Origin: a virus
Reading direction: 5' to 3' (one strand)
Length of the DNA stretch: 38,695 nt
Virus record (IMG/VR): IMGVR_UViG_3300031251_000060
Location: 1 to 38,695 of that record
Positions within the stretch are counted from its first letter, which is position 1, and the number at the start of each line of letters is the position of its first letter. The translations under genes were made by a program, and so were the position numbers. Shown here piece after piece: positions 7,499 through 14,468 of this stretch. Below the pieces are notes generated by a model. It was given only the letters and a program-made list of their open reading frames with translations. It was not told the origin of the DNA and searched no databases.

Positions 7499-9463
7499 TT
7501 AGGTTCGTTGCCCGATCGCCCCGAGCAGGTCATCGCCGGCATTGGAGCTTTCGGAAATGGGGTTGGTATCATTTGATACCGTGGCCAGGATGTCGGCGGC
7601 GGCGTCGGGGCCTTCGGTGCGGACGCGCTGGGCGGATTCCCGCTCGGTCGGCGTGACCGGGCTGCGCCGGTTCAGCACCTCGGAATTGCTCTGCGCATCG
7701 GCGATGCGCTGGCGGGTGATCTCCGCGCCGCGGGCGGCGAGCGGGGCGAGCAGCTCCTTCTCGATCTTGGCGGCCCGGCCCATCTGCGCGTGCAGGCCGG
7801 CCACGTCGTCGCGGCGGACTTTCTGCCAGGCATCGAGCACGCCCAGCCACGCGCCGCGCGCGTCGAAATAATGCGCGGTCTGCGGCGAGAAGGGATTCAC
7901 CACAACTTCGTAGCGCTCGCCGACGGGCAGATGATGGGCGAGGAATTTGAGCGGCGCCGGGGAAATGTTCTCGTCGAGAAATTCAATCACGCGATCGTCG
8001 CCGACTTTCACTTCGCGGCCGGTCTTGGTGTGCAGCAGGGTGGCGATTTGTTCCGGGCGGAATTTCACCAGGCTGCGCGCGCCGCTGTCGAAGACTTCGC
8101 GCGGGGACAATTTGCGGGCGAGCGGCGAGGCGGCGGCGAGCACGGCGTTGCGGCGCAGCTCCTCCAGCTCCATCACGGCCGCCCCGGTGAGCAGGCCCAC
8201 GCCGGGCACTTCGTAGTCCACCGTGGTCAATCCCGCTTCCTCCCAACCTTCCAGCTCGTGATCGGTGCGGCGGTTGATGCGCTCCATGATTTCCTCCACC
8301 AGCCACTTCGCCTGGTTCACTTCCAGGAAGGGCAGCTTGAGCAGAGCGGCGCGTTCCGCCGGCAGCGCGAGCATGGCCTTGATCAGCCCGTCGGCATGGC
8401 GCTCGCGGCCGTGCAGCTCCTCGGGCAGGTTCACGCGCGAGTTGCTGCCGGTCTGGCCGGAGAACTGGAGCAGGTTGGCCGTCTCGTTGTGAATTAGATT
8501 GCCGAGCGATTCCAGCGAAGCCTTGAGACGGAAATTGCCCTTGGAGCGGCCGGCGTATTGCCCGGCGAAAGCGCTCGCGCCCTCGATGCCGCTGCGGCTC
8601 ACGGTCAACTTGCCGCCGGTCAGGTCGAATAAAACTTTTTCAATCGTCTCATTGAGCGCGGCCGTGCCGTGTTCCACGAGGAAAGTGCAGCCGTCGGCGC
8701 GATAGCCGAACGTGCCGAGGACGTGCGCGACCAGGAAAAGCATCTCGTCTTCCTTCAGGCCGACGCTCTTGCCGGTGGCCTCGTCTTCCAGGCGTGGCTT
8801 GACGCCGCGGGCGAACTGGCACCCGGAGAAAATATCGTGCGCGTGCAGCTGCAGCAGGCGCATGGCCCGGCGCTGGCCAGCGGCCACGACCTTAAAATCG
8901 TGCCACATATCGTCGAAGGTGATGAACTGGCCGACGTTCAGGCCCAGCCGGGTGGTGAAGACCAGCGGCCGGAAATCCGCCGCGGCGCTGCGCCCGATGC
9001 GCGCGGCCACGAGCTCGAATTTCGTCGGCTTGTGCCGGATCAGGTTGTCATAGGTGCAGCCGAACGGCAGCGAGTGGCGCGGGAGGAAGTTGTCCAGGCC
9101 GGGGATCTGATCGCCGCGCAGCCAGCGCCGGCGCAATTCGCGGAAGGCGGGCCGGCACTTACGGCCGTTCTGTTCGCACAGTTTTTTCCAGTAGTCCAGG
9201 AACTCCGCATCCAGTCCGCGCCCGGCGGGGACCTTGGAGCGGTTCACCAGCGTCCGCCAGTCGTTCGTCTTGCGCCATACGTCATATTTGCGGCGGGCGG
9301 TCTGGACGGAGACGCCGAGGCGGCGCGCGGCCGCAGCCAGGCTCTGCTCGATCGGGCGGGCGATGCCCTGCAGTTCCCCCAGCCATCGCGCCACGTCGGA
9401 GCGGACATCGGACGGGAGTTGGAGATATTCGGCGAGCTGAGTTTGGGGGATGAGCGAGGTCAT
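7499..9463 (-). CDS. A: MuA-like DDE transposase
   Basis: A 654-residue protein, close to MuA (663). An N-terminal HTH region (LAAAARRLGVSVQTARRKYD, about 42-61) precedes the RNase H-like core. The first catalytic Asp is D184 or D185 (ITFDDMWHDF). The second position is in LVEHGTAALNE, where MuA has Asp336 in IDNTRGAAN; here it is Glu264. The Glu is E318 (LKASLESLG). A MuA-type C-terminal barrel follows (RYEVVVNPFSPQTAHYFD). The enzyme would join phage ends to target DNA for replicative transposition. It is followed by the MuB-like gene. Confidence 0.93.
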   Translation of the reverse strand: MTSLIPQTQLAEYLQLPSDVRSDVARWLGELQGIARPIEQSLAAAARRLGVSVQTARRKYDVWRKTNDWRTLVNRSKVPAGRGLDAEFLDYWKKLCEQNGRKCRPAFRELRRRWLRGDQIPGLDNFLPRHSLPFGCTYDNLIRHKPTKFELVAARIGRSAAADFRPLVFTTRLGLNVGQFITFDDMWHDFKVVAAGQRRAMRLLQLHAHDIFSGCQFARGVKPRLEDEATGKSVGLKEDEMLFLVAHVLGTFGYRADGCTFLVEHGTAALNETIEKVLFDLTGGKLTVSRSGIEGASAFAGQYAGRSKGNFRLKASLESLGNLIHNETANLLQFSGQTGSNSRVNLPEELHGRERHADGLIKAMLALPAERAALLKLPFLEVNQAKWLVEEIMERINRRTDHELEGWEEAGLTTVDYEVPGVGLLTGAAVMELEELRRNAVLAAASPLARKLSPREVFDSGARSLVKFRPEQIATLLHTKTGREVKVGDDRVIEFLDENISPAPLKFLAHHLPVGERYEVVVNPFSPQTAHYFDARGAWLGVLDAWQKVRRDDVAGLHAQMGRAAKIEKELLAPLAARGAEITRQRIADAQSNSEVLNRRSPVTPTERESAQRVRTEGPDAAADILATVSNDTNPISESSNAGDDLLGAIGQRT

Positions 9464-9464
9464 A

Positions 9465-10205
9465 TCATTTGCGGGTGAATAGTTCGGCGATGAAGGCGGG
9501 CTGACGGTTGTTTTTCGGCATCCTTAACCAGTCGTTAATGGCCGCTGTGGTCTTCATTAAAACGCCCCGGAAAATCTCGCAGTCCTGATCTGTGTGAACG
9601 GTGAACCGCCCGCCGAGCAATTCCACATCCTTGATGATGCGGTTCATGATGTCGGCCACCAGGATCCGCTCCGCCTCGGCCTGCTCGCTGAGCGATAGCT
9701 TGCGCTTGCCCTTGCCGTGGGCTTCGTGGTTGCCGGGGGCGAGCTTGGCCAGGCCGAGCTTGCGGAAGAAATCCGTCTGCGTGAGACCGTCGGTGACTTT
9801 GGCCAGCGAGCTGGAGAGCATCTGCGTGTCGCTCTCGCTCCAGGCGCTCGGCGGCGTGGCCAGCAATGCGCGGAACCGGTCACCCAAACCGAGCTTCTTA
9901 AAGTCCGATTTCACACCCTTCGCCATGTTCATCCGCTGGCGGGCCGTCTCGTCGGACATCGTGAAGGTCTCTTCGAGATAATCCTCCCAATTCAACCTCT
10001 CCAAATCTTTTGGGGAGGTTAAATCGGTTCGGCGTCCGGGCTGTAATCCGTATTGATCACGGACTTCGATCAGGGCGAAGCCGCACATGACCTGTGAGGC
10101 GACCGAGCCGCGGGCGAATTGCGCGGCGAGATTATCCCAAAACCGCACGGCGTCTTTGGCGTCCGTGGGGATGGCTTGCTGTGGTTGGTATTTGGTGACG
10201 TTCAT
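9465..10205 (-). CDS. DUF3102-like early protein
   Basis: A 246-residue protein preceding the transposase gene. Residues about 40-100 have the DUF3102 pattern: a helix with CGFALIEVRDQYG, then WEDYLEETFTMSDETARQRM and MNMAKG, which resembles proteins that detect or bind DNA through a helical bundle. The rest is helical with a basic linker (HGKGKRKLSLSEQ). Function is unknown; the position suggests a role in transposition or its regulation. Its stop lies 2 bp before the transposase ATG. Confidence 0.65.
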   Translation of the reverse strand: MNVTKYQPQQAIPTDAKDAVRFWDNLAAQFARGSVASQVMCGFALIEVRDQYGLQPGRRTDLTSPKDLERLNWEDYLEETFTMSDETARQRMNMAKGVKSDFKKLGLGDRFRALLATPPSAWSESDTQMLSSSLAKVTDGLTQTDFFRKLGLAKLAPGNHEAHGKGKRKLSLSEQAEAERILVADIMNRIIKDVELLGGRFTVHTDQDCEIFRGVLMKTTAAINDWLRMPKNNRQPAFIAELFTRK

Positions 10206-10207
10206 AT

Positions 10208-10747
10208 TTAAGAAAGTTTTTGCGACGAAGTGCTCATCCGCGTGCGTCTGAATGCCTCCTCGCCAATCGGCGATTTGTGGGAGGTGATGCGCTGTGTGGG
10301 GGTCGGAGTTTCCTTCGTCGCAAATTTAGTGGCGCTGAGGTGGCGGCGTTTCAGGAACGCGGCGAGGTCGGCGCGGGCGTATTGGTTGCGGCCGCTGTTC
10401 AGGCTGCCGGCCAGCTCGTCATGGAGATCAATGCGCGTGCGCGGGCGGATCTGGAAGAGCTGATCCACTTCGCCGGCATGGAAGAACCGGCGCGCGGGCG
10501 GCAGGATGGTGTTGATCACGCCGGAGAGTTCATAGGCGGCCAGCTTGGTGTCATTGCTGCGCGCCTGGACTTCCAGCATCCAGAACCGGAGATCGCGGCG
10601 CTTGCCCTGGGGATCGTTGGCGAGATTGAACACCCATTCAAAGCCCGCCTCGAGGAGAGTGCCGCCATCCACCAGGTCAAACAGCTTGGCCGCGCTCCAG
10701 CCCAGTTGTGCGGCAGCCACATCTATCTTGACGAGTTGGGCGTTCAT
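10208..10747 (-). CDS. Unknown protein with a MerR/excisionase-like N-terminus
   Basis: A 179-residue protein. The first 45 residues (VAAAQLGWSAAKLFDLVDGG) look like the HTH of MerR or excisionase-type proteins. A middle region with WMLEVQARSNDTKLAAYELS and ILPPARRFFHAGEVDQLFQI follows, and a basic disordered tail ends the protein. The ATG at 10747 is chosen because the frame upstream of it is antisense to other sequence and the upstream gene stops at 10753. It probably binds DNA; its specific role is unknown. Confidence 0.6.
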   Translation of the reverse strand: MNAQLVKIDVAAAQLGWSAAKLFDLVDGGTLLEAGFEWVFNLANDPQGKRRDLRFWMLEVQARSNDTKLAAYELSGVINTILPPARRFFHAGEVDQLFQIRPRTRIDLHDELAGSLNSGRNQYARADLAAFLKRRHLSATKFATKETPTPTQRITSHKSPIGEEAFRRTRMSTSSQKLS

Positions 10748-10752
10748 ATATA

Positions 10753-10992
10753 TTAGCGGCAGAGGTTGGGCGTGGGGATGCGGACGGGATGGGTGGCCGC
10801 GCCCCAGCGCGGGGTTTGTTTGCCGACGGCCGCGGCGTTCAGACGGCTGAACTTCCGGCCGATGGCGGCGTTCACCTGGGCGAGGTCCGACACCGTGAGA
10901 TCGGGATCCGCATCGGCGAGCTGGCGCAGGCCGCGCAGCGCGGTGGCATCCGCGGCGTCGTGGATATGGACGAAGTAATCGAGCTTGGTCAT
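10753..10992 (-). CDS. Small unknown early protein
   Basis: A 79-residue protein beginning MTKLDYFVHIHDAADATALR, with a helical middle (LADADPDLTVSDLAQVNAAI) and a basic end. No family is recognised. The ATG overlaps the stop of the upstream frame (ATGA). Its first four residues, MTKL, are the same as those of the upstream gene product (there from a GTG start), which may be coincidence. Confidence 0.6.
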   Translation of the reverse strand: MTKLDYFVHIHDAADATALRGLRQLADADPDLTVSDLAQVNAAIGRKFSRLNAAAVGKQTPRWGAATHPVRIPTPNLCR

Positions 10993-11426
10993 GACTTGCC
11001 TCCTTTGCCGGCGGGTTTAGACTTGGGGGATGATCCCGAAAATTGAGCCGATAAATTACTGGGCGAAGCTGGAAGGCGGTCCGTGTGATGGTGTGGTTTT
11101 TCCCATCCATAAACCACTGCCGACCATTTGTTTTTCCGCCTGCCCGCGCAAGGTGAACCTGGCGGTAATTTCCCCGCCGCAGGCGTTGCTGCCGCGACCG
11201 GCGGTTTACCACCTGATCGGGATGGGGCCGATGCTGCTTTATCGCTTTGATCCGCAGGGAGAGATCCCAAAAAAATCCGGATGATCTCTTTTCCCTCCTC
11301 CACAAATACGGCTTCTAAAATCTGCAGGTCGCCACGGATCAGCTTCTGGGCCGCTTCGACCATTCCCCTCCGCCGCAGCGTCCGCAGAAAATTACGCCGT
11401 ATCCTTTTGTATTCGAGCTTGGTCAC
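10989..11426 (-). CDS. Unknown early protein with a low-complexity C-terminal half
   Basis: A 145-residue frame with a GTG start at 11426 that overlaps the upstream stop. Residues 1-56 look real (basic HTH-like helix with IRRNFLRTLRRRGMVEAAQ, then DLQILEAVFVEEGKEIIRIF). From residue 57 on it becomes Ser/Pro/Gly-rich, and a good reading frame on the opposite strand (11030-11284) covers this part. Either both strands are coding or the C-terminal half is a read-through tail. The ATGA overlap at the stop supports the full frame. Confidence 0.5.
   Translation of the reverse strand: MTKLEYKRIRRNFLRTLRRRGMVEAAQKLIRGDLQILEAVFVEEGKEIIRIFLGSLPADQSDKAASAPSRSGGKPPVAAATPAAGKLPPGSPCAGRRKNKWSAVVYGWEKPHHHTDRLPASPSNLSAQFSGSSPKSKPAGKGGKS
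11030..11284 (+). CDS. Possible antisense-embedded small protein (GGPCDG motif)
   Basis: An 84-residue frame on the strand opposite to the early operon. It contains YWAKLEGGPCDGVVFP (residues 10-25) and a final YHLIGMGPMLLYRFDP. The pairing of an N-terminal GGP.DG with a C-terminal YRF is a pattern I associate with a widespread family of small uncharacterised phage/bacterial proteins, and codon choice looks normal. A G-rich run immediately precedes the ATG. It would be the only rightward gene inside the leftward operon. No promoter is evident. Confidence 0.45.
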   Translation: MIPKIEPINYWAKLEGGPCDGVVFPIHKPLPTICFSACPRKVNLAVISPPQALLPRPAVYHLIGMGPMLLYRFDPQGEIPKKSG

Positions 11427-11770
11427 AGGGCACCTCCGGTGGCGAGGTTGACGACGCGCGTGGCGTAATCACGATCGTCGTGGCTGGGCCGGCTGACGCG
11501 GTTCGGGCAATGCCAGAGGAGGCTGTATTCGGCGGCGGTCGGCCAGCGGTGGGTATGCTGGCGGAAATGGGTGGCGCGCTTCGTCAGCTCGGTGATGACG
11601 ACGGGGCGGACGGCGTTGGGATTGGACCAGTCGCGTCCGGGGTAAACCTTGCGGACATAGCTCATCAACTGCCAGCGCGAAAGCTCGCCACGGGTGCCGA
11701 CGACTCGGTCGTCGTTTCCGGTCTCAACCAAAGACAGCGCCGCGACGATGGATAAAAGGTTGGTGATCAT
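11423..11770 (-). CDS. Possible lysozyme-like (SLT-type) protein
   Basis: A 115-residue protein. MITNLLSIVAALSLVETGND at the N-terminus, then VVGTRGELSRWQL, fits the start of a transglycosylase/lysozyme-like domain, in which the Glu in the VE(S/T)GN motif is catalytic and a GE.S..Q segment follows. The C-terminal part (EYSLLWHCP, then DYATRVVNLA) fits the end of such folds. The short length and hydrophobic first residues may be a leader or part of the fold. It would cleave peptidoglycan, but its place in the early operon is odd. Assignment is tentative. Confidence 0.4.
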   Translation of the reverse strand: MITNLLSIVAALSLVETGNDDRVVGTRGELSRWQLMSYVRKVYPGRDWSNPNAVRPVVITELTKRATHFRQHTHRWPTAAEYSLLWHCPNRVSRPSHDDRDYATRVVNLATGGAL

Positions 11771-11979
11771 TTAGAACCCTGTGTGAAGTTCAGCGGCAAT
11801 TCAGATTGCAAGCGCTGCGCACTCTTCAGCGCATGGATGTGTTCGCAGATGTTTTTCCATGCCGGGTGCTGGGGCTTGAGCAGCGAGCGTTGCGCCTCCA
11901 GCAAGGTGAGCCGTTCGGAAATGGAATCCGGCATCGTCCGCGCGACGTGCTCCATGATAATGGTCAGGGCGTCGCTCAT
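11767..11979 (-). CDS. Small helical unknown protein
   Basis: A 70-residue, mostly helical protein (SISERLTLLEAQRSLLKPQH then AWKNICEHIHALKSAQRLQS). The pattern suggests a helical hairpin or coiled coil. No family is recognised. It overlaps both neighbours by 4 bp (ATGA). Confidence 0.6.
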   Translation of the reverse strand: MSDALTIIMEHVARTMPDSISERLTLLEAQRSLLKPQHPAWKNICEHIHALKSAQRLQSELPLNFTQGSK

Positions 11980-12164
11980 GATTCCGCTCCTACTAATTGG
12001 TTAAGCCGTTTTGTGACTCGAGGAAACCGCGACGGCTTTTCGATGGAGAAATAAATCGCCTCACGGCTGCAGCCGACTTGGCGGGCGAGTTCGGCGATAG
12101 TGAAGATCCCCTTCGCCGCCGCCCGCTGCCTTAAAAGATTTCGTTTGATTTTTTCTTGGCTCAT
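11976..12164 (-). CDS. Small HTH regulator, first gene of the early operon
   Basis: A 62-residue basic protein with a helix-turn-helix at about residues 21-44 (FTIAELARQVGCSREAIYFS). It is the first gene of the leftward operon and is divergent from the XRE repressor gene. This is the place of Ner in Mu or Cro in lambda, which turn down early transcription, so a Cro/Ner-like role is likely. The promoter seen at 12188-12216 would start transcription about 15-20 bp before its ATG. Confidence 0.7.
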   Translation of the reverse strand: MSQEKIKRNLLRQRAAAKGIFTIAELARQVGCSREAIYFSIEKPSRFPRVTKRLNQLVGAES

Positions 12165-12237
12165 GCTTAGTTAAGTTTGTTGACATGAAGATAATTAACT
12201 AGATGAAGTCTGTCAACAGGAAATTAATTAAATTATT
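12165..12237. promoter_or_regulatory. Divergent repressor/early operator region
   Basis: AT-rich 73-bp gap between the divergent regulators. On the minus strand TTGACA (12211-12216) and TATCTT (12188-12193) are separated by 17 bp, a good sigma-70 promoter for the early operon. Three AT-rich near-palindromes, TTAGTTAA (12167-12174), ATAATTAA (12191-12198) and TTAATTAA (12224-12231), and the perfect inverted pair GTTGACA (12179-12185)/TGTCAAC (12211-12217) overlap or flank it. These are candidate repressor and Cro/Ner operators. A rightward promoter for the repressor is not clear, although a TTGACA lies at 12180-12185. Confidence 0.7.
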
Positions 12238-12681
12238 TTGAGTCAGTTTAGAACAGATGAGCAAGTTGAATTCGTTGAGCTTTATGCCCGTTTGGAAGAA
12301 CGGGGATTGAAGGCGGTGGATGTTGCGCGCCGGCTTAAAATCACCGCGCCGGCCATATCAATGCTGCGCAGCGGAAAGAATAATCCGCATCCGAGCACGC
12401 TGGAGGACTTGAGAAATTATGTCCGGGAAGTTTGTTTGGAACCGGATGCGATGCACGATCTCCCGTCCAACGATCTGGAATTATGGCGCGGCCGGGCGCG
12501 GCGTGCGGAACGGGAGCTGGCCGATATAAAGAATGGTCTCCGCGACTTGTTAGCCCGGTCTAGTTCCGCCCCCGCGCACAAAACCAGCACCGACCGAGCA
12601 CCGGCCGGGCATCTTCCTCCAGTGGCGCCGAACGTGAAGGGGTTGGAGGAGATGGAGAAGACAAAATCCCGTCACGCATGA
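12238..12681 (+). CDS. XRE-family phage repressor
   Basis: A 147-residue protein. An XRE helix-turn-helix spans about residues 10-62 (ARLEERGLKAVDVARRLKIT then APAISMLRSGKNNPHPSTLE). A helical linker (LWRGRARRAERELADIKNGL) and a Pro/Ala-rich tail follow. It is the likely lysogeny repressor acting on the operators at 12165-12237. The start is TTG (12238) with no close Shine-Dalgarno, which would limit translation. There is no peptidase domain, so it is unlike LexA-type repressors. Confidence 0.8.
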   Translation: MSQFRTDEQVEFVELYARLEERGLKAVDVARRLKITAPAISMLRSGKNNPHPSTLEDLRNYVREVCLEPDAMHDLPSNDLELWRGRARRAERELADIKNGLRDLLARSSSAPAHKTSTDRAPAGHLPPVAPNVKGLEEMEKTKSRHA

Positions 12682-12757
12682 GCGCCAGAAACTCCAGCGT
12701 TTTCAGTGGTGTTTTTTCCCGTCTAAGAAATTTCTCAAGCTGCGATTCCTTCGGCAT
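12560..12757 (-). CDS. Possible small antisense-oriented protein
   Basis: A 65-residue frame convergent with the repressor gene and overlapping its last 120 bp. The first 37 residues (MPKESQLEKFLRREKTPLKT and LEFLALMRDGI) look like a real helical protein; the rest is Pro/Ser-rich. GGAGG lies six bases upstream of the ATG at 12757, an unusually good ribosome site for this region. It may be a real gene or chance; no family is known. Confidence 0.35.
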   Translation of the reverse strand: MPKESQLEKFLRREKTPLKTLEFLALMRDGILSSPSPPTPSRSAPLEEDARPVLGRCWFCARGRN

Positions 12758-12856
12758 GGCCCCCTCCAGAGCGCGAACCCGATGTGTTCGAGCCGAGGCA
12801 CCGCGAAGCGCCTTTACACCAAACACACCAGGCCGCGCCAATGGGCGCGTGACCTG

Positions 12857-12901
12857 GCATGATGATGTAATTGAAAATTCGCGGTTTTCGGCTCATCATG
12901 C
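12857..12901 (+). promoter_or_regulatory. Candidate promoter with overlapping inverted repeat
   Basis: TTGAAA (12871-12876) and CATCAT (12894-12899), 17 bp apart, form a plausible sigma-70 promoter for the lipoprotein gene, about 60 bp before its ATG. The perfect 9-bp inverted repeat GCATGATGA (12857-12865)/TCATCATGC (12893-12901) flanks the -35 and covers the -10, so a dimeric repressor bound there would block transcription. Sequence-only inference. Confidence 0.45.
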
Positions 12902-12956
12902 GGGGACGCAAATAGACAGACGCAATTATTGGCCGATAGGTTAAGGAAATCAAACC

Positions 12957-13382
12957 ATGAAAATTATTCTCTGCTTGATCGCCATCACCGCGCTGCTCAC
13001 TGGGTGCGGCCAGAACCCGGCCCCTCAAACCAAGATTGCTCACTGGGAATATAAAATCGTTATGGTTGAAAACTTCGAACATGCGATGAGACATTTCGCC
13101 TCGGCGGAACTTAGAACTAATATCGATCTTGGGCTGCAACATTTGCAGCAGTCTGATGCTGCTGCAGGAAATTTTGTTCTAGATACTGGCAATGCTGAAA
13201 TGAACGAAAATAATTCTGGAGTTGATACATACAAACTTGGAAATGAAGGTTGGGAACTCGTGTCTGCTGTTCCACAAATTGAAACCATCCCTGATGCCAA
13301 GTTTTCCGTGGGGCGGGATTACAAACCATTCGTGAACATCCGCACCGGAAAGATCATTTTGATTTTTAAGCGGCCTAAATAA
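12957..13382 (+). CDS. DUF4177-like lipoprotein
   Basis: A 141-residue protein with a type II signal peptide. A charged start and hydrophobic stretch are followed by LLTGC, so Cys18 (lipobox L-T-G-C) would be lipidated. The mature part starts with a charged linker. WEYKIVMVENF and LGNEGWELVSAVPQ, together with the final IFKRPK, match the DUF4177 pattern of small beta-rich proteins. AAGGA precedes the ATG. The gene is AT-richer than its neighbours, like a moron. It could act in lysogenic conversion or superinfection exclusion, which is inference. Confidence 0.75.
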   Translation: MKIILCLIAITALLTGCGQNPAPQTKIAHWEYKIVMVENFEHAMRHFASAELRTNIDLGLQHLQQSDAAAGNFVLDTGNAEMNENNSGVDTYKLGNEGWELVSAVPQIETIPDAKFSVGRDYKPFVNIRTGKIILIFKRPK

Positions 13383-13772
13383 TTTCCTTGCCGCCGGGGC
13401 CGCGTTGGTGGTTTAATCGGCGTGACCGGAGGCGAGCGACCGCTTGACCGCCGGCTTTTCTTTTTCTGCCCTCCAAACTTCTGTTGTGCCGCACAACGAC
13501 GCTTTGAATTGATCCGTGCCATTCTCGGCGCGTGATTCGAGCGACATCCAACACACTTCAAAATTCCGGCAGCCGGGCGACACTCCCACGTCAAGTGGTC
13601 GCTCGCTTGTCCCGTCACCTGGCTGCCGCTTTTAATTTCTCCTGCCGCAAACTCCGATCTTTCCTCCAGCTAGTCATAGGGCTGGTCCTTTCGGATCGGG
13701 AAGGTGCGTTCATGATTTCGCGCCTCGGCGGGAGTTTTTCGTTTCCAACCCTAACCCAACCCAATCATTAAA
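13383..13772 (+). other. 390-bp non-coding stretch with RNA-structure potential
   Basis: No convincing gene is seen. It carries a long inverted pair: 13422-13448 with 13590-13618, 24 matched positions plus a possible G-U and a small bulge, enclosing about 140 bases. A strong local hairpin lies at 13567-13581/13614-13628 (14 of 15 positions paired, including one G-U), followed by CTTTTAATTT. A palindrome GTTGTGC-C-GCACAAC is at 13483-13497. A nested stem is at 13656-13701 (CCGATC/GATCGG outside, CCAGC/GCTGG inside). The local hairpin loop contains most of the long-range arm, so the two could form a pseudoknot or alternatives. It may include the terminator of the lipoprotein gene, a structured RNA, or a 5' leader of the next gene. 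Confidence 0.5.
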
Positions 13773-14432
13773 ATGAAATTCAATCAATGGACTCTCGGTC
13801 TTGCCGCTGCGCTGGCGATGTTCGCCACCGGCCCGGTCCAAGGCCAAACCAACCAGGTGCCGGACCTGATCGGCTCCATCAGTTTATCCGGGGCGCTGGG
13901 CAATGTGGTGACGGCCGTGGAGAACAGCGCCCTCCTCAACTCCACCAACTACGCCTTCGCGCCGTATCTCACCTACGCGCCTTCCGCGCCGGCGGGCAAT
14001 AAGATCGGCGGCGGCCTGCTGGCCATCTACAACGTGCCCTCGCTGAACACCACCTATGCGGCCACGAACGGATCGGCGGGCGTCGGCGCGGCGCTGGGGC
14101 TGGATTATCTGGGCCAGTTCTCCCTGGTCAGCGGCAACGCCACTGTCCATGTGGATACGCATCCGCTGGCGCATATCGGCCTTTTGAGCTGGCTGCCGGC
14201 TGACATCAAGAATGTCACCATCACGCAGTTTGCGCTGGTCGGCCTGGGCCAGCCGCTGTCCGGCGGCGGGCAGGGCGCGGCCACGATCTGGGACATCGGC
14301 GAGGCGGCGAAGTTCGGCCACTGGCTCGGCGGCAACTTTGGCGTTGGCTTTACCTGGGGCGAGTGGATGAATGCCGGCGCTTATTCCGGCCACCGCTATC
14401 ACCTGTTCGTCGAATGGCAGAAGGGATTTTGA
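13773..14432 (+). CDS. Secreted or outer-membrane-like protein
   Basis: A 219-residue protein with a Sec signal peptide (MKFNQWTLGLAAALAMFATG, likely cleaved after PVQGQ near residue 25). The mature part is beta-rich with alternating hydrophobic residues (FSLVSGNATVHVD, VTITQFALVGLG, GGNFGVGFTWG) and ends YHLFVEWQKGF. A terminal Phe and amphipathic last strand are typical of proteins recognised by the outer-membrane assembly machinery. It is probably an outer-membrane barrel or secreted beta protein. Role unknown; masking of a phage receptor is one possibility. The promoter would have to lie in the structured leader upstream. Confidence 0.65.
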   Translation: MKFNQWTLGLAAALAMFATGPVQGQTNQVPDLIGSISLSGALGNVVTAVENSALLNSTNYAFAPYLTYAPSAPAGNKIGGGLLAIYNVPSLNTTYAATNGSAGVGAALGLDYLGQFSLVSGNATVHVDTHPLAHIGLLSWLPADIKNVTITQFALVGLGQPLSGGGQGAATIWDIGEAAKFGHWLGGNFGVGFTWGEWMNAGAYSGHRYHLFVEWQKGF

Positions 14433-14468
14433 TTCACATTTCGCTTGAAAAAAACGCCGCCAAAAAAA

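Noticed and set aside
6480-7502. A 340-codon open frame on the plus strand opposite the MuB-like gene
   Set aside because: It is the antisense of a recognisable ATPase and lacks motifs; long antisense frames are expected in high-GC DNA.
8669-9478. A long plus-strand frame opposite the transposase
   Set aside because: Antisense shadow of the transposase with no family pattern.
13532-13771. A 79-codon frame in the structured gap
   Set aside because: Poor start, Arg/Ser-rich composition, and it covers hairpins; no ribosome site or coherent protein pattern.
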